The notes below the pieces were generated by a model, which did no database searches, was not told the origin of the DNA, and worked only from the letters and a program-made list of their open reading frames with translations. 64,000 nucleotides of DNA from UBA12567 sp964598425 (GTDB taxonomy: Bacteria; Planctomycetota; Phycisphaerae; Phycisphaerales; SM1A02), in assembly GCA_964598425.1 (NCBI GenBank), contig CAZRBV010000012.1, forward strand, positions 4,319 through 68,318, read 5' to 3'. Of the stretch, positions 34,662 through 42,772 are shown piece by piece; the stretch's first letter is position 1; each line of letters opens with the position of its first letter. Both the position numbers and the translations under genes were made by a program.

Positions 34662-36092
34662 ATGCACACCTTAGGACCAACCCTGGTACTGCTCGCTTAC
34701 ATCGGGCTTGTGGTCTGGCTTGTAACGGTGCTGCTCCTTCGACATCAGGGAACGAGCGACGCACGATTGGCTTGGATCGTCTTTATCGTTCTGGCTCCCT
34801 TTGTCGGTGCGATTGCCTACCTGTTTCTGGGAGGTTCGAGAATCGCGGGCAAGCGACGCCGTATCCACGCCAGAGTGCACGCGGAATGCGCTCAGGGGCA
34901 AGTACCACTCGCAGATCTGGCTGGAACCCACGCAGATGTTCCACCACCCTATGACCGGGTCTTTTCTTTGGCGGGAGCCGTCAGCGAGACTGATGTCTCC
35001 GGTGGAAATTCCCTGGAACTCTGTGGCACGCCCGAGTCGTTCCCACTTGACTTCGAGCGCGATCTGGATGCCGCCGAAACGTCCATTCACGTGCTCACCT
35101 ACATCTACCTTGACGACGAAACTGGCCGTCATGTTGGAGAGGCATTGAGCCGCGCAGCCGAACGCGGCGTCACCGTTCGGCTCCTGGTTGACTCGGTCGG
35201 CTCTCGATCATTCCTTGGCTCGTCGCTCCGGAAGAGCATGGACGATCGAGGCGTTCAAGTCGTGGAGATGCTCCCCGCCCGCCTCCTGCGAGTCGCATTT
35301 GCAAGGCTCGACATTCGGAACCATCGAAAGATCGCGGTCATCGATGACTCAATCGGCTGGGTTGGAAGTCGTAACATCGCCTCCCCAAGCTTCGCGCCAA
35401 AGGCGAGATACGCTCCCTGGGTCGACTGCATGGCCCGCCTTCAGGGACCCGCTGTGAGCGATCTTGGTTCGCTCTTCATCGAGGATTGGAGAGTCAACAC
35501 CGGCGAACTGCTCGGCCATTCGTACGAATCTGTGGCGACGGGCGAGGCGTGCTGTCAGGTAGTCGGAACAGGCCCGAACTTCAATAACGAGGCGCTGACG
35601 CAGATGCTTCAGGCATGTTTTTACGCAGCTCGAGAAGATCTCGTGTTGACAACCCCGTACTACGTCCCCGATGCAGCCACCGAGGCAGCACTGCGGAGCG
35701 CAGCGCTTCGCGGGGTCAATACCACGCTGATTGTGCCGGCCCGCAACGACTCACACCTCATCTCACTGGCAAGCCGTAGCCACTACGCCCATCTCATCCG
35801 CGCGGGGGTCCAAATCCAGGAGTATGAATTGGGGCTTCTTCATGCCAAGACCATGACAGTCGATCACAGCCTCTTCATGATTGGGTCTGCCAATCTGGAC
35901 AGGCGAAGCCTCGAGCTGAACTTTGAAGTTTCGCTCCTGGGGTGGTCCCCAGACTTTGCCAGCCAACTTCACTTCCTTCAAATGAGCTATGTGGCCAATT
36001 CAAGGCCAGTCGCAACCTCCAAGTGGCTCAATCTGCCCGCCCCGCAACGTCTCGTACACAATCTCGCCGGACTGCTCAGCCCGCTGCTCTGA
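34662..36092 (+). CDS. cls: Cardiolipin synthase (phospholipase D family)
   Basis: 476 residues, normal for bacterial Cls. Two N-terminal membrane helices (LVLLAYIGLVVWLVTVLLL, then AWIVFIVLAPFVGAIAYLFL) and two HKD catalytic motifs: NHRKIAVID near 222 and LHAKTMTVD near 390 with GSANLD after it. It condenses two phosphatidylglycerols into cardiolipin at the inner membrane. Follows the ftsQ-like gene by 64 bases. Confidence 0.92.
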   Translation: MHTLGPTLVLLAYIGLVVWLVTVLLLRHQGTSDARLAWIVFIVLAPFVGAIAYLFLGGSRIAGKRRRIHARVHAECAQGQVPLADLAGTHADVPPPYDRVFSLAGAVSETDVSGGNSLELCGTPESFPLDFERDLDAAETSIHVLTYIYLDDETGRHVGEALSRAAERGVTVRLLVDSVGSRSFLGSSLRKSMDDRGVQVVEMLPARLLRVAFARLDIRNHRKIAVIDDSIGWVGSRNIASPSFAPKARYAPWVDCMARLQGPAVSDLGSLFIEDWRVNTGELLGHSYESVATGEACCQVVGTGPNFNNEALTQMLQACFYAAREDLVLTTPYYVPDAATEAALRSAALRGVNTTLIVPARNDSHLISLASRSHYAHLIRAGVQIQEYELGLLHAKTMTVDHSLFMIGSANLDRRSLELNFEVSLLGWSPDFASQLHFLQMSYVANSRPVATSKWLNLPAPQRLVHNLAGLLSPLL

Positions 36093-36210
36093 CGTGCTGC
36101 CCAGGAGCGTTCGGGGGGCCCGCCCAAGCCAGATACTCGCCCAAAGAGACAAATCCTCGGCGGATTGCCCGAAAAAGGGGATCCATCGCCTGAGATTCAA
36201 CGCATGTCTC

Positions 36211-36239
36211 TTGGAGCGCCCCCGCATTTGCTGTATTGT
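36211..36239 (+). promoter_or_regulatory. Candidate promoter of the PEP-CTERM-like gene
   Basis: TTGGAG, 17 bases, TATTGT: a moderate -35 and a fair -10 at ideal spacing, about 68 bases before the start codon at 36308. The end of the -10 overlaps a TGTA-TTG-TACA inverted repeat. Confidence 0.45.
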
Positions 36240-36307
36240 ACAGGGGCTCGTATCTGCCTTCTCCTCAACAGGTTGCGGCCAGATACGGACGTAGGGAAGC
36301 GAGAGAA

Positions 36308-37033
36308 GTGATCGACACAGGACGACTTTTCGGGTACATGGCCCTTCTGGCAGTAGCGCCCGCTGCGCTCGCAAGCGGCACCGGCGTCACCCTGCAGACG
36401 GATGATGGCGATGTTGACCTCATGGCGAGAAGCCTTCCGAGCATGTTCGCGGAAGCCGGATCGTTCATCACCGACGCCGACCTTCAGATCCTCAATGACA
36501 CACTCGTTCAGGACGGCATCCAGACCGAGCGGCGGTTGACGCTGTGTGCCGCGGAGACCGCCCGGGGCTTGTCACTGGTCTCACTCTTCGATGGCGATAA
36601 TGGCGTCGATGATGGAGTCGCGCCGGTCTCCGTCCTCGGCGTCAGCCTGGCGTGGGAAGGTACTGAAGACACCAGCCTTGCCAACCTCAATGCTGGCGGG
36701 AGTTGGGGCGTCTCCCCTGCTGGTGATGACCTCATGGCAGGCAGCGGCGCCTTTCAGTGGCAGCAAGGACTGAGCTATGAGGCCCTGGCGCTCGCGAGCA
36801 TGCTCGACATGCAAATGGCCGAACTGCAACTGATAGACCTCGGGCTCTTTCAGATCGACTTCGTCCAGTTAATCTCGTTTGGCGGATCCGGGGCGTGGGA
36901 ATCGGTCGGCACGATCGAGTTTCCGGATGACCACGTCATCTCGATGGACGTCGTCGCCTTTGTTCCGGCTCCAGGACCAGCACTGCTTGCGATGCTCGCC
37001 ACCAGCATGCGACGTCGACGCCGACGACGCTGA
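36308..37033 (+). CDS. Secreted protein with PEP-CTERM-like sorting tail, unknown function
   Basis: 241 residues from a GTG at 36308, preceded by AGGGAAG and giving a compact signal peptide (GRLFGYMALLAVAPAALAS). The open frame goes further upstream but would bury the signal. The mature region has no known motif and is acidic with many Leu/Ala segments. The C terminus has VPAPG, a hydrophobic stretch and a run of Arg, the planctomycete PEP-CTERM-like pattern recognised by exosortase-type sorting. Probably surface anchored or processed. Confidence 0.72.
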   Translation: MIDTGRLFGYMALLAVAPAALASGTGVTLQTDDGDVDLMARSLPSMFAEAGSFITDADLQILNDTLVQDGIQTERRLTLCAAETARGLSLVSLFDGDNGVDDGVAPVSVLGVSLAWEGTEDTSLANLNAGGSWGVSPAGDDLMAGSGAFQWQQGLSYEALALASMLDMQMAELQLIDLGLFQIDFVQLISFGGSGAWESVGTIEFPDDHVISMDVVAFVPAPGPALLAMLATSMRRRRRRR

Positions 37034-37110
37034 CTCCGATCAACCCGCCGACACAACACAACCCGTGAGTCAGATCCCGCGCCTGTTCGTCTGGTAACGC
37101 GAGCGTGGCG

Positions 37111-38589
37111 TCAGCAGGGTCCCCATGCCGCGATGACGGCCAGGAGGTCATCGACCCCAACAACGCCGTCACCATTCACATCTGCTGGCGAGGGCTCGGT
37201 GGACCCCCAGTCGCTCAACACCGTGAGCACATCGTCAACACTGACCTCGCCCGACCCATCAATATCAGCCGAGCAGTTGTTCCCGAAATCACAATCGTTG
37301 GAATCATCGCAGGTCTCACCTGCGGGCCCCCAGACCCCACCGAAATCGAGGCAATCGGACTCTTCCAGTCCATTGAAGCAATCACCACCGTCACCCGTGC
37401 AGCACCAACTCGTAGGAGCCGGGCAATCTTCCGTATCGCACATCGTGCCATCGCCACGGAAGGTGCCGCCCGCGACGTCACAACTCTCGGGCGTCTGCGC
37501 GTCCAGGCAGCTGCCATCGACAAGGCAGCACGCTCCTTCGGGAAAGCACACAAATGTGCTGCACGACTCACCAAAGTGCCACACACCACCAAAGCCAATG
37601 CACACATCGGCCTCGGAGTCGACACAATTCCCACTTGCTTCAAGGCAACACGCGCCCTGCGGCTGCGGGCACGACGTCGAATCACAATCACTACCGTCAC
37701 CCTCGTAGGTGCCACCGTCGATCAGGCACGCGTCCTCTGTGTTGACTTCGCAGGATCCGTCGCCCATGCAGCACGCGCCACTTCCGGGGTTGCAGCCGTA
37801 GGGCGTGTATGTCGAACGAAGGACCCAGTCACCGCTTGGGGTGCACAAACTCGGCAACTGCTGAAAGGTCTTCCATCCCTGGCCGCACACGCAGAATGAT
37901 CCCGTCACCATGTCGATCCAGTTACCTGTCGGAGAATCGAGCCCACTGACATCGGTCGTCGGGAATGCATTGGCCGACGTCGGTGGTGAAGAGATGCACG
38001 GGTTGCCGGGTTGGTTGTGGGCAACGACTCGGAAGGCCACGGTGTAGGCATGCGTTCCGTTGTCGCTGATGTAGATCTGCTCGGCATCGTCCGGGTCGAT
38101 CATGAATTGAATAATCGTTCCGGAGGTTCCCGGCGGCATCGTGAGGTGTGGCAGGATGAGATCGTCTGAAACGAACTCGGCCAGCTTGGTCCCATTCGCC
38201 GGGGTGCCTTCCCAGATCTCCACGCCCCACTCGGTAGTCGTCGCCTGCGAGGCGTTTGAAGTCGCAAAGAGAATCTCGGCGGAATCGAATTTGAGCGGGA
38301 ATCGATCAATCGGCAGCGTCCACGATGCCCCGGCGGCCTCACCCTGAGCGAAGCCTGCCTGAAGCACATACTGCCCTGGACCAAAGTCTGAGTCCGTATG
38401 TGTGGCGATTTCCGGCGGACAGGCACCGCGAAAACCAGTTACCGTCGAAGTCCCCTTCGATGGCGACACGACAACACGCATGATGTCGATTCGGCCCGGT
38501 TGGATCTCGTGGGTCTCGGCGGCATCAAAGGCCGTCGCGGCCCCCGTGGACAGCACTGCGCACACCAATCCGACTGCACTGAATCGCAT
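37111..38589 (-). CDS. Secreted Cys-rich repeat protein with dockerin-type tail
   Basis: 492 residues. ATG 38589 has GAGGAG seven bases upstream and opens a signal peptide ending in GAATAFDA. An N-terminal beta-sandwich region of unknown family (about 20-240) is followed by four copies of a six-cysteine repeat of about 40 residues, each starting [GS]xCC (about 265-425). The C-terminal pair of dockerin-like calcium loops (DIDGSGEVSVDDVL and DVNGDGVVGVDDLL) ends WGPC, the GC-type dockerin tail of Phycisphaerae. The role is probably extracellular binding or cell-surface attachment. Confidence 0.8.
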   Translation of the reverse strand: MRFSAVGLVCAVLSTGAATAFDAAETHEIQPGRIDIMRVVVSPSKGTSTVTGFRGACPPEIATHTDSDFGPGQYVLQAGFAQGEAAGASWTLPIDRFPLKFDSAEILFATSNASQATTTEWGVEIWEGTPANGTKLAEFVSDDLILPHLTMPPGTSGTIIQFMIDPDDAEQIYISDNGTHAYTVAFRVVAHNQPGNPCISSPPTSANAFPTTDVSGLDSPTGNWIDMVTGSFCVCGQGWKTFQQLPSLCTPSGDWVLRSTYTPYGCNPGSGACCMGDGSCEVNTEDACLIDGGTYEGDGSDCDSTSCPQPQGACCLEASGNCVDSEADVCIGFGGVWHFGESCSTFVCFPEGACCLVDGSCLDAQTPESCDVAGGTFRGDGTMCDTEDCPAPTSWCCTGDGGDCFNGLEESDCLDFGGVWGPAGETCDDSNDCDFGNNCSADIDGSGEVSVDDVLTVLSDWGSTEPSPADVNGDGVVGVDDLLAVIAAWGPC

Positions 38590-38645
38590 CTGAGAGACTC
38601 CTCGCCCGCACCCGCATCCCCAGTATGACACACCGATGAAGCAAG

Positions 38646-39947
38646 TCAATCATCCACCTTGGATGGCTCTCGCAGGAGCAGCAGCAGCACAATCGCCACG
38701 ATCAGCCCTACCGGGAGGATCAAAAAGGCCCGCTGAAAATCCCCTTGAGAGTAGTGACCGGCTGCCGGGTCGCTGGTTCCCATGTCCAGAATCAGCCCCA
38801 CAACCCACTGGCCGACACCGGCGAGAAGCATCTGGAAGAAGTTGATGAAGGTTATTGCGGCGCCTCTGGCATGGTGTGGATTCAGATCCATTGCCAGGGG
38901 GAACGCGATCACAATCGAACCGATACCAAAGCCGACAATGAAGAGCAGTGGGAAGCATGCCCACGCCATAGAAAGCGGCACCGCCAACAACCCGAGCGTC
39001 CCCAGCAAGCCGATGATCGTTCCGACCAGAAGCATACTGCGGCGTCTACCCGTCCGATCAGAGAGCCATCCGAGCAGCGGGGCTGCAATCCCAAAGCCAA
39101 CAAACAGCAAAGCGTCTGCGTTCGCTGCTTTGGCTGCCCCCATCCCCAGGCAGTCCGCAAGATAGCGGTCGCCCCACATCGCCGCAAAGACGCCGACTGG
39201 CAGATACATGAGTCCGGCAACAACAGAGAGAATCCAGGTGTTCCTACTCCGCAGCACGCACCACAGTCCGCAGAACACACTGCTTCCATGCTTGTCGCGC
39301 GAAGATGACACCCGAAGTTCGAGCCACGCTGGACGGCGAGGCACGACCAGCCAGATTCCCACACCGATCAGTCCGCCGAGAATCGCAAATCCCCACATTG
39401 CGTCTCGCCAACCAACTACGCCGTCCACCCACACCAACACCGTCTCCCCCGCAATAGCACCTGTCATTCCAAGCGCTGCGGTCACTCCCGCGAGCAGTGC
39501 GATACGTGTTGATGGAAACCAAACGCTCGCGACATAGATTGTCCCGACATAGGCGACGGACGATCCCAATCCAGCAAGAAACCTCCCGCCCCCCAATACT
39601 TCGACCGAACCTGCCATGGCGAACACGGCTGCCCCGGCACCAGCAACCAGGCAGGCCACTGCCAAGGGCCGGCGGCTGCCGACAGCATCCAGCAAGACGC
39701 CAACAAGAAGTTGCATTGGCGCATAGGCGTAGTAGTAGAGCCCCATTGCAAACCCGAATGCAGCGGCGCTCACGGCGAATTCGGTTTGAATGGTCTTCTC
39801 AGCGACGCTCGGTGACACCCGAAGCATGAACTCATACAGGAAGAAAAACGCGGGAAGAGACCAATACAACCACGCACGACTCCGCCCTGCGGGATATGAA
39901 TCGGTTTCAACTGAAGAGTCCACCGATGTCGACGATGTTCCTGCCAT
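38646..39947 (-). CDS. Major facilitator superfamily transporter
   Basis: 433 residues with about 12 membrane helices. N-terminal half: LYWSLPAFFFLYEFMLRVSPS, GLYYYAYAPMQLLVGVLLD, and the GSRRPLAVA loop. C-terminal half: WLSDRTGRRRSML, the MFS motif A-like loop. Closest by eye to the sugar-phosphate/anion and oxalate-formate style MFS branches, and the substrate is unknown. ATG 39947 is chosen because TACCAT stands seven bases upstream, as in the divergent gene. The open frame upstream is antisense to the ferredoxin gene. Confidence 0.85.
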   Translation of the reverse strand: MAGTSSTSVDSSVETDSYPAGRSRAWLYWSLPAFFFLYEFMLRVSPSVAEKTIQTEFAVSAAAFGFAMGLYYYAYAPMQLLVGVLLDAVGSRRPLAVACLVAGAGAAVFAMAGSVEVLGGGRFLAGLGSSVAYVGTIYVASVWFPSTRIALLAGVTAALGMTGAIAGETVLVWVDGVVGWRDAMWGFAILGGLIGVGIWLVVPRRPAWLELRVSSSRDKHGSSVFCGLWCVLRSRNTWILSVVAGLMYLPVGVFAAMWGDRYLADCLGMGAAKAANADALLFVGFGIAAPLLGWLSDRTGRRRSMLLVGTIIGLLGTLGLLAVPLSMAWACFPLLFIVGFGIGSIVIAFPLAMDLNPHHARGAAITFINFFQMLLAGVGQWVVGLILDMGTSDPAAGHYSQGDFQRAFLILPVGLIVAIVLLLLLREPSKVDD

Positions 39948-39954
39948 GCCTCCG

Positions 39955-39960
39955 ATGGTA
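39955..39960 (-). promoter_or_regulatory. Candidate -10 of a leaderless promoter (MFS transporter)
   Basis: TACCAT on the minus strand, seven bases before the ATG at 39947. The GGAGG that falls inside the spacer is one base from the ATG, too close to act as a normal Shine-Dalgarno. Confidence 0.45.
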
Positions 39961-40004
39961 GCACCCACGGTGGACTGCCCCACAAGCCACACAGAGCCGC
40001 GCGA

Positions 40005-40010
40005 TACCAT
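40005..40010 (+). promoter_or_regulatory. Candidate -10 of a leaderless promoter (ferredoxin-type gene)
   Basis: TACCAT on the plus strand, six bases before the ATG at 40017. It forms a divergent pair with the identical hexamer at 39955-39960 in a 69-base spacer. Confidence 0.45.
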
Positions 40011-40016
40011 GCGCCG

Positions 40017-40622
40017 ATGCCGAGAGATCCTGACATGTCCCGCCGCGACTTTTTCCGCGGAAAGATCCTTCGGCCAATCCAGGAAGCAGCACGACGAGGC
40101 GCGGCCGCCGGACGGGCAGTCGCCAAACAGGACCTGTCGCTCTCGCTTTTGCAGCGGCCTCCCGGCGCGGTGGCCGAAGGACAGTTTCTCGCGTCGTGTA
40201 CCAGATGCGGCGATTGCATCACGGCCTGCCCGCCTCGGGCGATTCGTTGGGCACCTCCCGAAGCGGGTGAAAAACGTGCGGGGACTCCGTTTATCGACGC
40301 TATTCGGCAACCCTGTGTCATGTGCAGCGACGCGCCGTGCATCGCCGCCTGCGAGCCGGGGGTATTGCGGCCTGAGCTCCCGTTGACGATGGCAACCGCC
40401 CGCGTGGACGCCATCGCGTGCCTGGCGTGGCGCGGGCAACCCTGCAGGCTGTGCGTTGACCAGTGCCCGGTAGCGGGCGCGATCAGCGTCGATGCCGAGC
40501 AGCGTCCAATCATTGATCCAAGCCACTGCACAGGCTGCGGCGTTTGCGTTCAGGTCTGCCCTGCGCCGCGTAACGCAATCGACCATCGCCCGCTGAGCAG
40601 CAGGCCTTTCTGGCACGGGTGA
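40017..40622 (+). CDS. Tat-signal 4Fe-4S ferredoxin-type protein (NapF/NapG-like)
   Basis: 201 residues. A twin-arginine motif (SRRDFFRG) near the N terminus suggests Tat handling or export. Four cysteine clusters typical of tandem 4Fe-4S sites follow: CTRCGDCITACPP, CVMCSDAPCIAAC, CLAWRGQPCRLCVDQCP and CTGCGVCVQVCP. This matches NapF/NapG-type ferredoxins that pass electrons toward periplasmic nitrate reductase or other molybdoenzymes. No nap, nrf or molybdenum gene lies in the window, so its partner is elsewhere. Confidence 0.85.
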   Translation: MPRDPDMSRRDFFRGKILRPIQEAARRGAAAGRAVAKQDLSLSLLQRPPGAVAEGQFLASCTRCGDCITACPPRAIRWAPPEAGEKRAGTPFIDAIRQPCVMCSDAPCIAACEPGVLRPELPLTMATARVDAIACLAWRGQPCRLCVDQCPVAGAISVDAEQRPIIDPSHCTGCGVCVQVCPAPRNAIDHRPLSSRPFWHG

Positions 40623-40643
40623 CAACTCGCGCCTCGGCCGACT

Positions 40644-41579
40644 CTACATTGCTTCGAAAGCCATCCGCCGGAGAAGGCCATCGCGCAAGCCAGCTTCGTG
40701 TACTTCACATTTCTCGGCTCCGATCCACCGAAGGACACGGCCTAGAATGATCGCGCCGGGAACAATCACTTCGGATCGCAGGGGGGAGAGCCCGGTCTCG
40801 GCGCTTCGCTGGCGGCAATCCATCGAGACGAGTGACTCGATGCGCTTCGAGATACTCGCAGCCGTGAGCGTCGCACCATCCACATGCTTCGCCGCCTGCG
40901 ACTGATCCTGAGGAAGAGGCATCCCTGACTGCGAGAGCAGCGTGAGCACCGTCACCGTTCCACCGGTTGCAAAGACACGATTCACATGCACGTTCTCTGG
41001 AACGCATGCTCGTCCCAGACACTGATCGACCCATTGCTCAAGCTCAATGCGACCTTGCCGGCTCGCTCGATCACGCAGGCTAAAGCGATCGGCGCAGCGA
41101 ACCGCCCCCATCTGCATGCTGGTCGCAAAGCTGAGGTCAGCGCCGCAGCCGGTCACGACCTCTGTACTACCGCCTCCAACATCGATGAGCGCCGCGGATT
41201 CAGTCTCAGCAAGTGCAGCTGAAACTGCACTCCACACAAGCCGCGCTTCTTCTTCACCGGTGATCAGTTGAAACTCAACGCCGCACGCAGCGGTGATCGC
41301 CCTTTGGAGCGCATTCGAGTTTGCCGCTTCACGCGGCGCACTGGTGCCGACGACACGGATTCGGACAGCCCCTGCCGCTCGGGCACGGTCACACACTTCA
41401 GCAACGCGCTCCGCAACCTGCTCGATGACAACGCCAGCAATGTCCTCTCCAGACTCACAGTGCGGCATCTGGGCAGGCACTCGATACCGATCGACGATGT
41501 GAACGCCCCCATCAGGCATCGCATCGCCGACCGAAAGTTTGACGCTCTGTGTTCCAACATCAATAGCTGCGAGCCGCAT
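40644..41579 (-). CDS. ppx: Exopolyphosphatase / pppGpp phosphohydrolase family protein
   Basis: 311 residues, the short single-domain-pair form. ASKHA fold: phosphate-1 AAIDVGTQSVKL at the start, the ITGEEEARLVW segment, ALIDVGGGSTEV (phosphate-2), FATGGTVTVLTLL. Hydrolyses polyphosphate and/or pppGpp. Sequence alone does not separate Ppx from GppA. ATG 41579 begins the fold directly, and an ATG three codons upstream is possible. Divergent from greA, another stringent-response-linked gene. Confidence 0.88.
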   Translation of the reverse strand: MRLAAIDVGTQSVKLSVGDAMPDGGVHIVDRYRVPAQMPHCESGEDIAGVVIEQVAERVAEVCDRARAAGAVRIRVVGTSAPREAANSNALQRAITAACGVEFQLITGEEEARLVWSAVSAALAETESAALIDVGGGSTEVVTGCGADLSFATSMQMGAVRCADRFSLRDRASRQGRIELEQWVDQCLGRACVPENVHVNRVFATGGTVTVLTLLSQSGMPLPQDQSQAAKHVDGATLTAASISKRIESLVSMDCRQRSAETGLSPLRSEVIVPGAIILGRVLRWIGAEKCEVHEAGLRDGLLRRMAFEAM

Positions 41580-41738
41580 GCCCACCATGATCGTCCAAGA
41601 CGGTATTCGATGCCACGCAGTGATCACGCCCTGCGTCGGCTGCATCTCTGATACCCATCGAATGGCCCTCGATTGGGCATCGATCGCGACAGAACGCCCC
41701 CTTGGAAGAGCTCGTGAGGAGGATTCCCGGATCATGGG

Positions 41739-41767
41739 TTGACGGAATGGCTTCAGGTCGCCACACT
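41739..41767 (+). promoter_or_regulatory. greA promoter
   Basis: TTGACG, exactly 17 bases, CACACT: a near-perfect -35 and a moderate -10. Transcription should begin near 41774, only a few bases before the hairpin at 41778. Confidence 0.65.
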
Positions 41768-41777
41768 CGGCACGAAG

Positions 41778-41808
41778 CGTCCCGGTTGATCCGGGACGGC
41801 CCTTTTTT
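41778..41808 (+). terminator. Intrinsic terminator in the greA leader (attenuator candidate)
   Basis: An 8-bp perfect stem (CGTCCCGG and its complement at 41791-41798) with a TTGAT loop, followed by GCCCTTTTTT, ending 12 bases before the greA start codon. No plus-strand gene lies upstream that it could terminate (ppx is on the other strand), so it acts on greA's own transcript. The greA Shine-Dalgarno GGAG comes right after the T-run. Confidence 0.8.
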
Positions 41809-41820
41809 GGAGTCCGCTCA

Positions 41821-42288
41821 ATGGAATACATTACCGCCGAAGAGAAGGATCTTCTTGAGACTGAATTGGCCAATCGCCATCAGGCCGACTCTCAGATCAC
41901 TGAGCGCATTGCGAAGGCCCGCGAACTTGGTGACCTCAAGGAGAATGCCGAGTACCACGCCGCCCGTGAAGACAAGGCGATGAATCAGGCGAAGATCAAA
42001 ATGATCGAAGAGAAGCTGGCATCGGCCGTTGTCGCTGACCCAGCGGATACGCCTGACGGCATGGTCTTCCTCGGCAGTACGGTCAAACTCCGGGATACCG
42101 ATACGGACGACGAGGAGCTCTACAAACTCGTCGGCGAGAGCAGTGGTCGGTTCGACATGGAGTACCTCGAGGTCACGAGTGGATCCAACCTCGGGCAGTG
42201 TCTGTTCAAGGCAAAAGTCGGCGAGACGATTCGTGTTGATCTCCCGCAGGGTGAGCGGAACTTTGAAATCGTTGAGATTGTGGACTGA
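41821..42288 (+). CDS. greA: Transcript cleavage factor GreA
   Basis: 155 residues. An N-terminal coiled-coil finger enters the RNA polymerase secondary channel and a C-terminal FKBP-like domain binds the polymerase. Diagnostic segments: ARELGDLKENAEYHAAREDK with the tip acidic residues, then GSTVKL, and a C-terminal KVGETIRVDLPQGERNFEIVEI. GreA rescues backtracked polymerase by stimulating RNA cleavage. Preceded by a promoter and an intrinsic terminator that probably set up feedback control. Confidence 0.96.
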   Translation: MEYITAEEKDLLETELANRHQADSQITERIAKARELGDLKENAEYHAAREDKAMNQAKIKMIEEKLASAVVADPADTPDGMVFLGSTVKLRDTDTDDEELYKLVGESSGRFDMEYLEVTSGSNLGQCLFKAKVGETIRVDLPQGERNFEIVEIVD

Positions 42289-42294
42289 CCTCGC

Positions 42295-42756
42295 GTGCCG
42301 TTCACCGTATATCTGGCAGGCGAGATACATTCGTCATGGCGTGATGAGATCGCCAGCGGTGTCCACAACCTGAATCTGGATGTCGACCTCGTGTCACCGG
42401 TCACGATCCACGAAGACAGCGACGCCTGCGGCGCGGCTATTCTCGGTGATCAACCCAATTCGTTCTGGCATGACCGAACCGGTGCGGGCATCAATGCCAT
42501 CCGAACGCGGACCGCAATTGCATCCGCCGATCTCGCCGTCGTTCGATTCGGCGAGAAGTATCGGCAATGGAACGCCGCCTTTGATGCCGGACTGGCTACC
42601 GCTGCGGGCATTCCGCTTGTGACGCTCCACGATGAGCAACTGGACCACGCACTCAAGGAAGTCGATGCCGCCGCGCAAGCCGTATGCCGCACGCCCGAAC
42701 AGGTCGTGCAGATCATCGACTACGTCCTGTCGGGACAGCTCCGCCGCTGCACGTGA
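42295..42756 (+). CDS. YtoQ-family protein
   Basis: 153 residues starting at a GTG six bases after the greA stop. The N terminus VYLAGEIHSSWRDEI and the RFGEKYRQWNAAFDAG block match the YtoQ family, which is related to nucleoside 2-deoxyribosyltransferases in fold. Activity is unknown. Tight spacing behind greA suggests co-transcription. Confidence 0.82.
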   Translation: MPFTVYLAGEIHSSWRDEIASGVHNLNLDVDLVSPVTIHEDSDACGAAILGDQPNSFWHDRTGAGINAIRTRTAIASADLAVVRFGEKYRQWNAAFDAGLATAAGIPLVTLHDEQLDHALKEVDAAAQAVCRTPEQVVQIIDYVLSGQLRRCT

Positions 42757-42772
42757 GGCAACTGGCTCGCAG

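Noticed and set aside
39948..40625. 226-residue extension of the MFS transporter
   Set aside because: It is antisense to the Tat ferredoxin gene, whose Cys clusters are clear, and has no membrane or family pattern.
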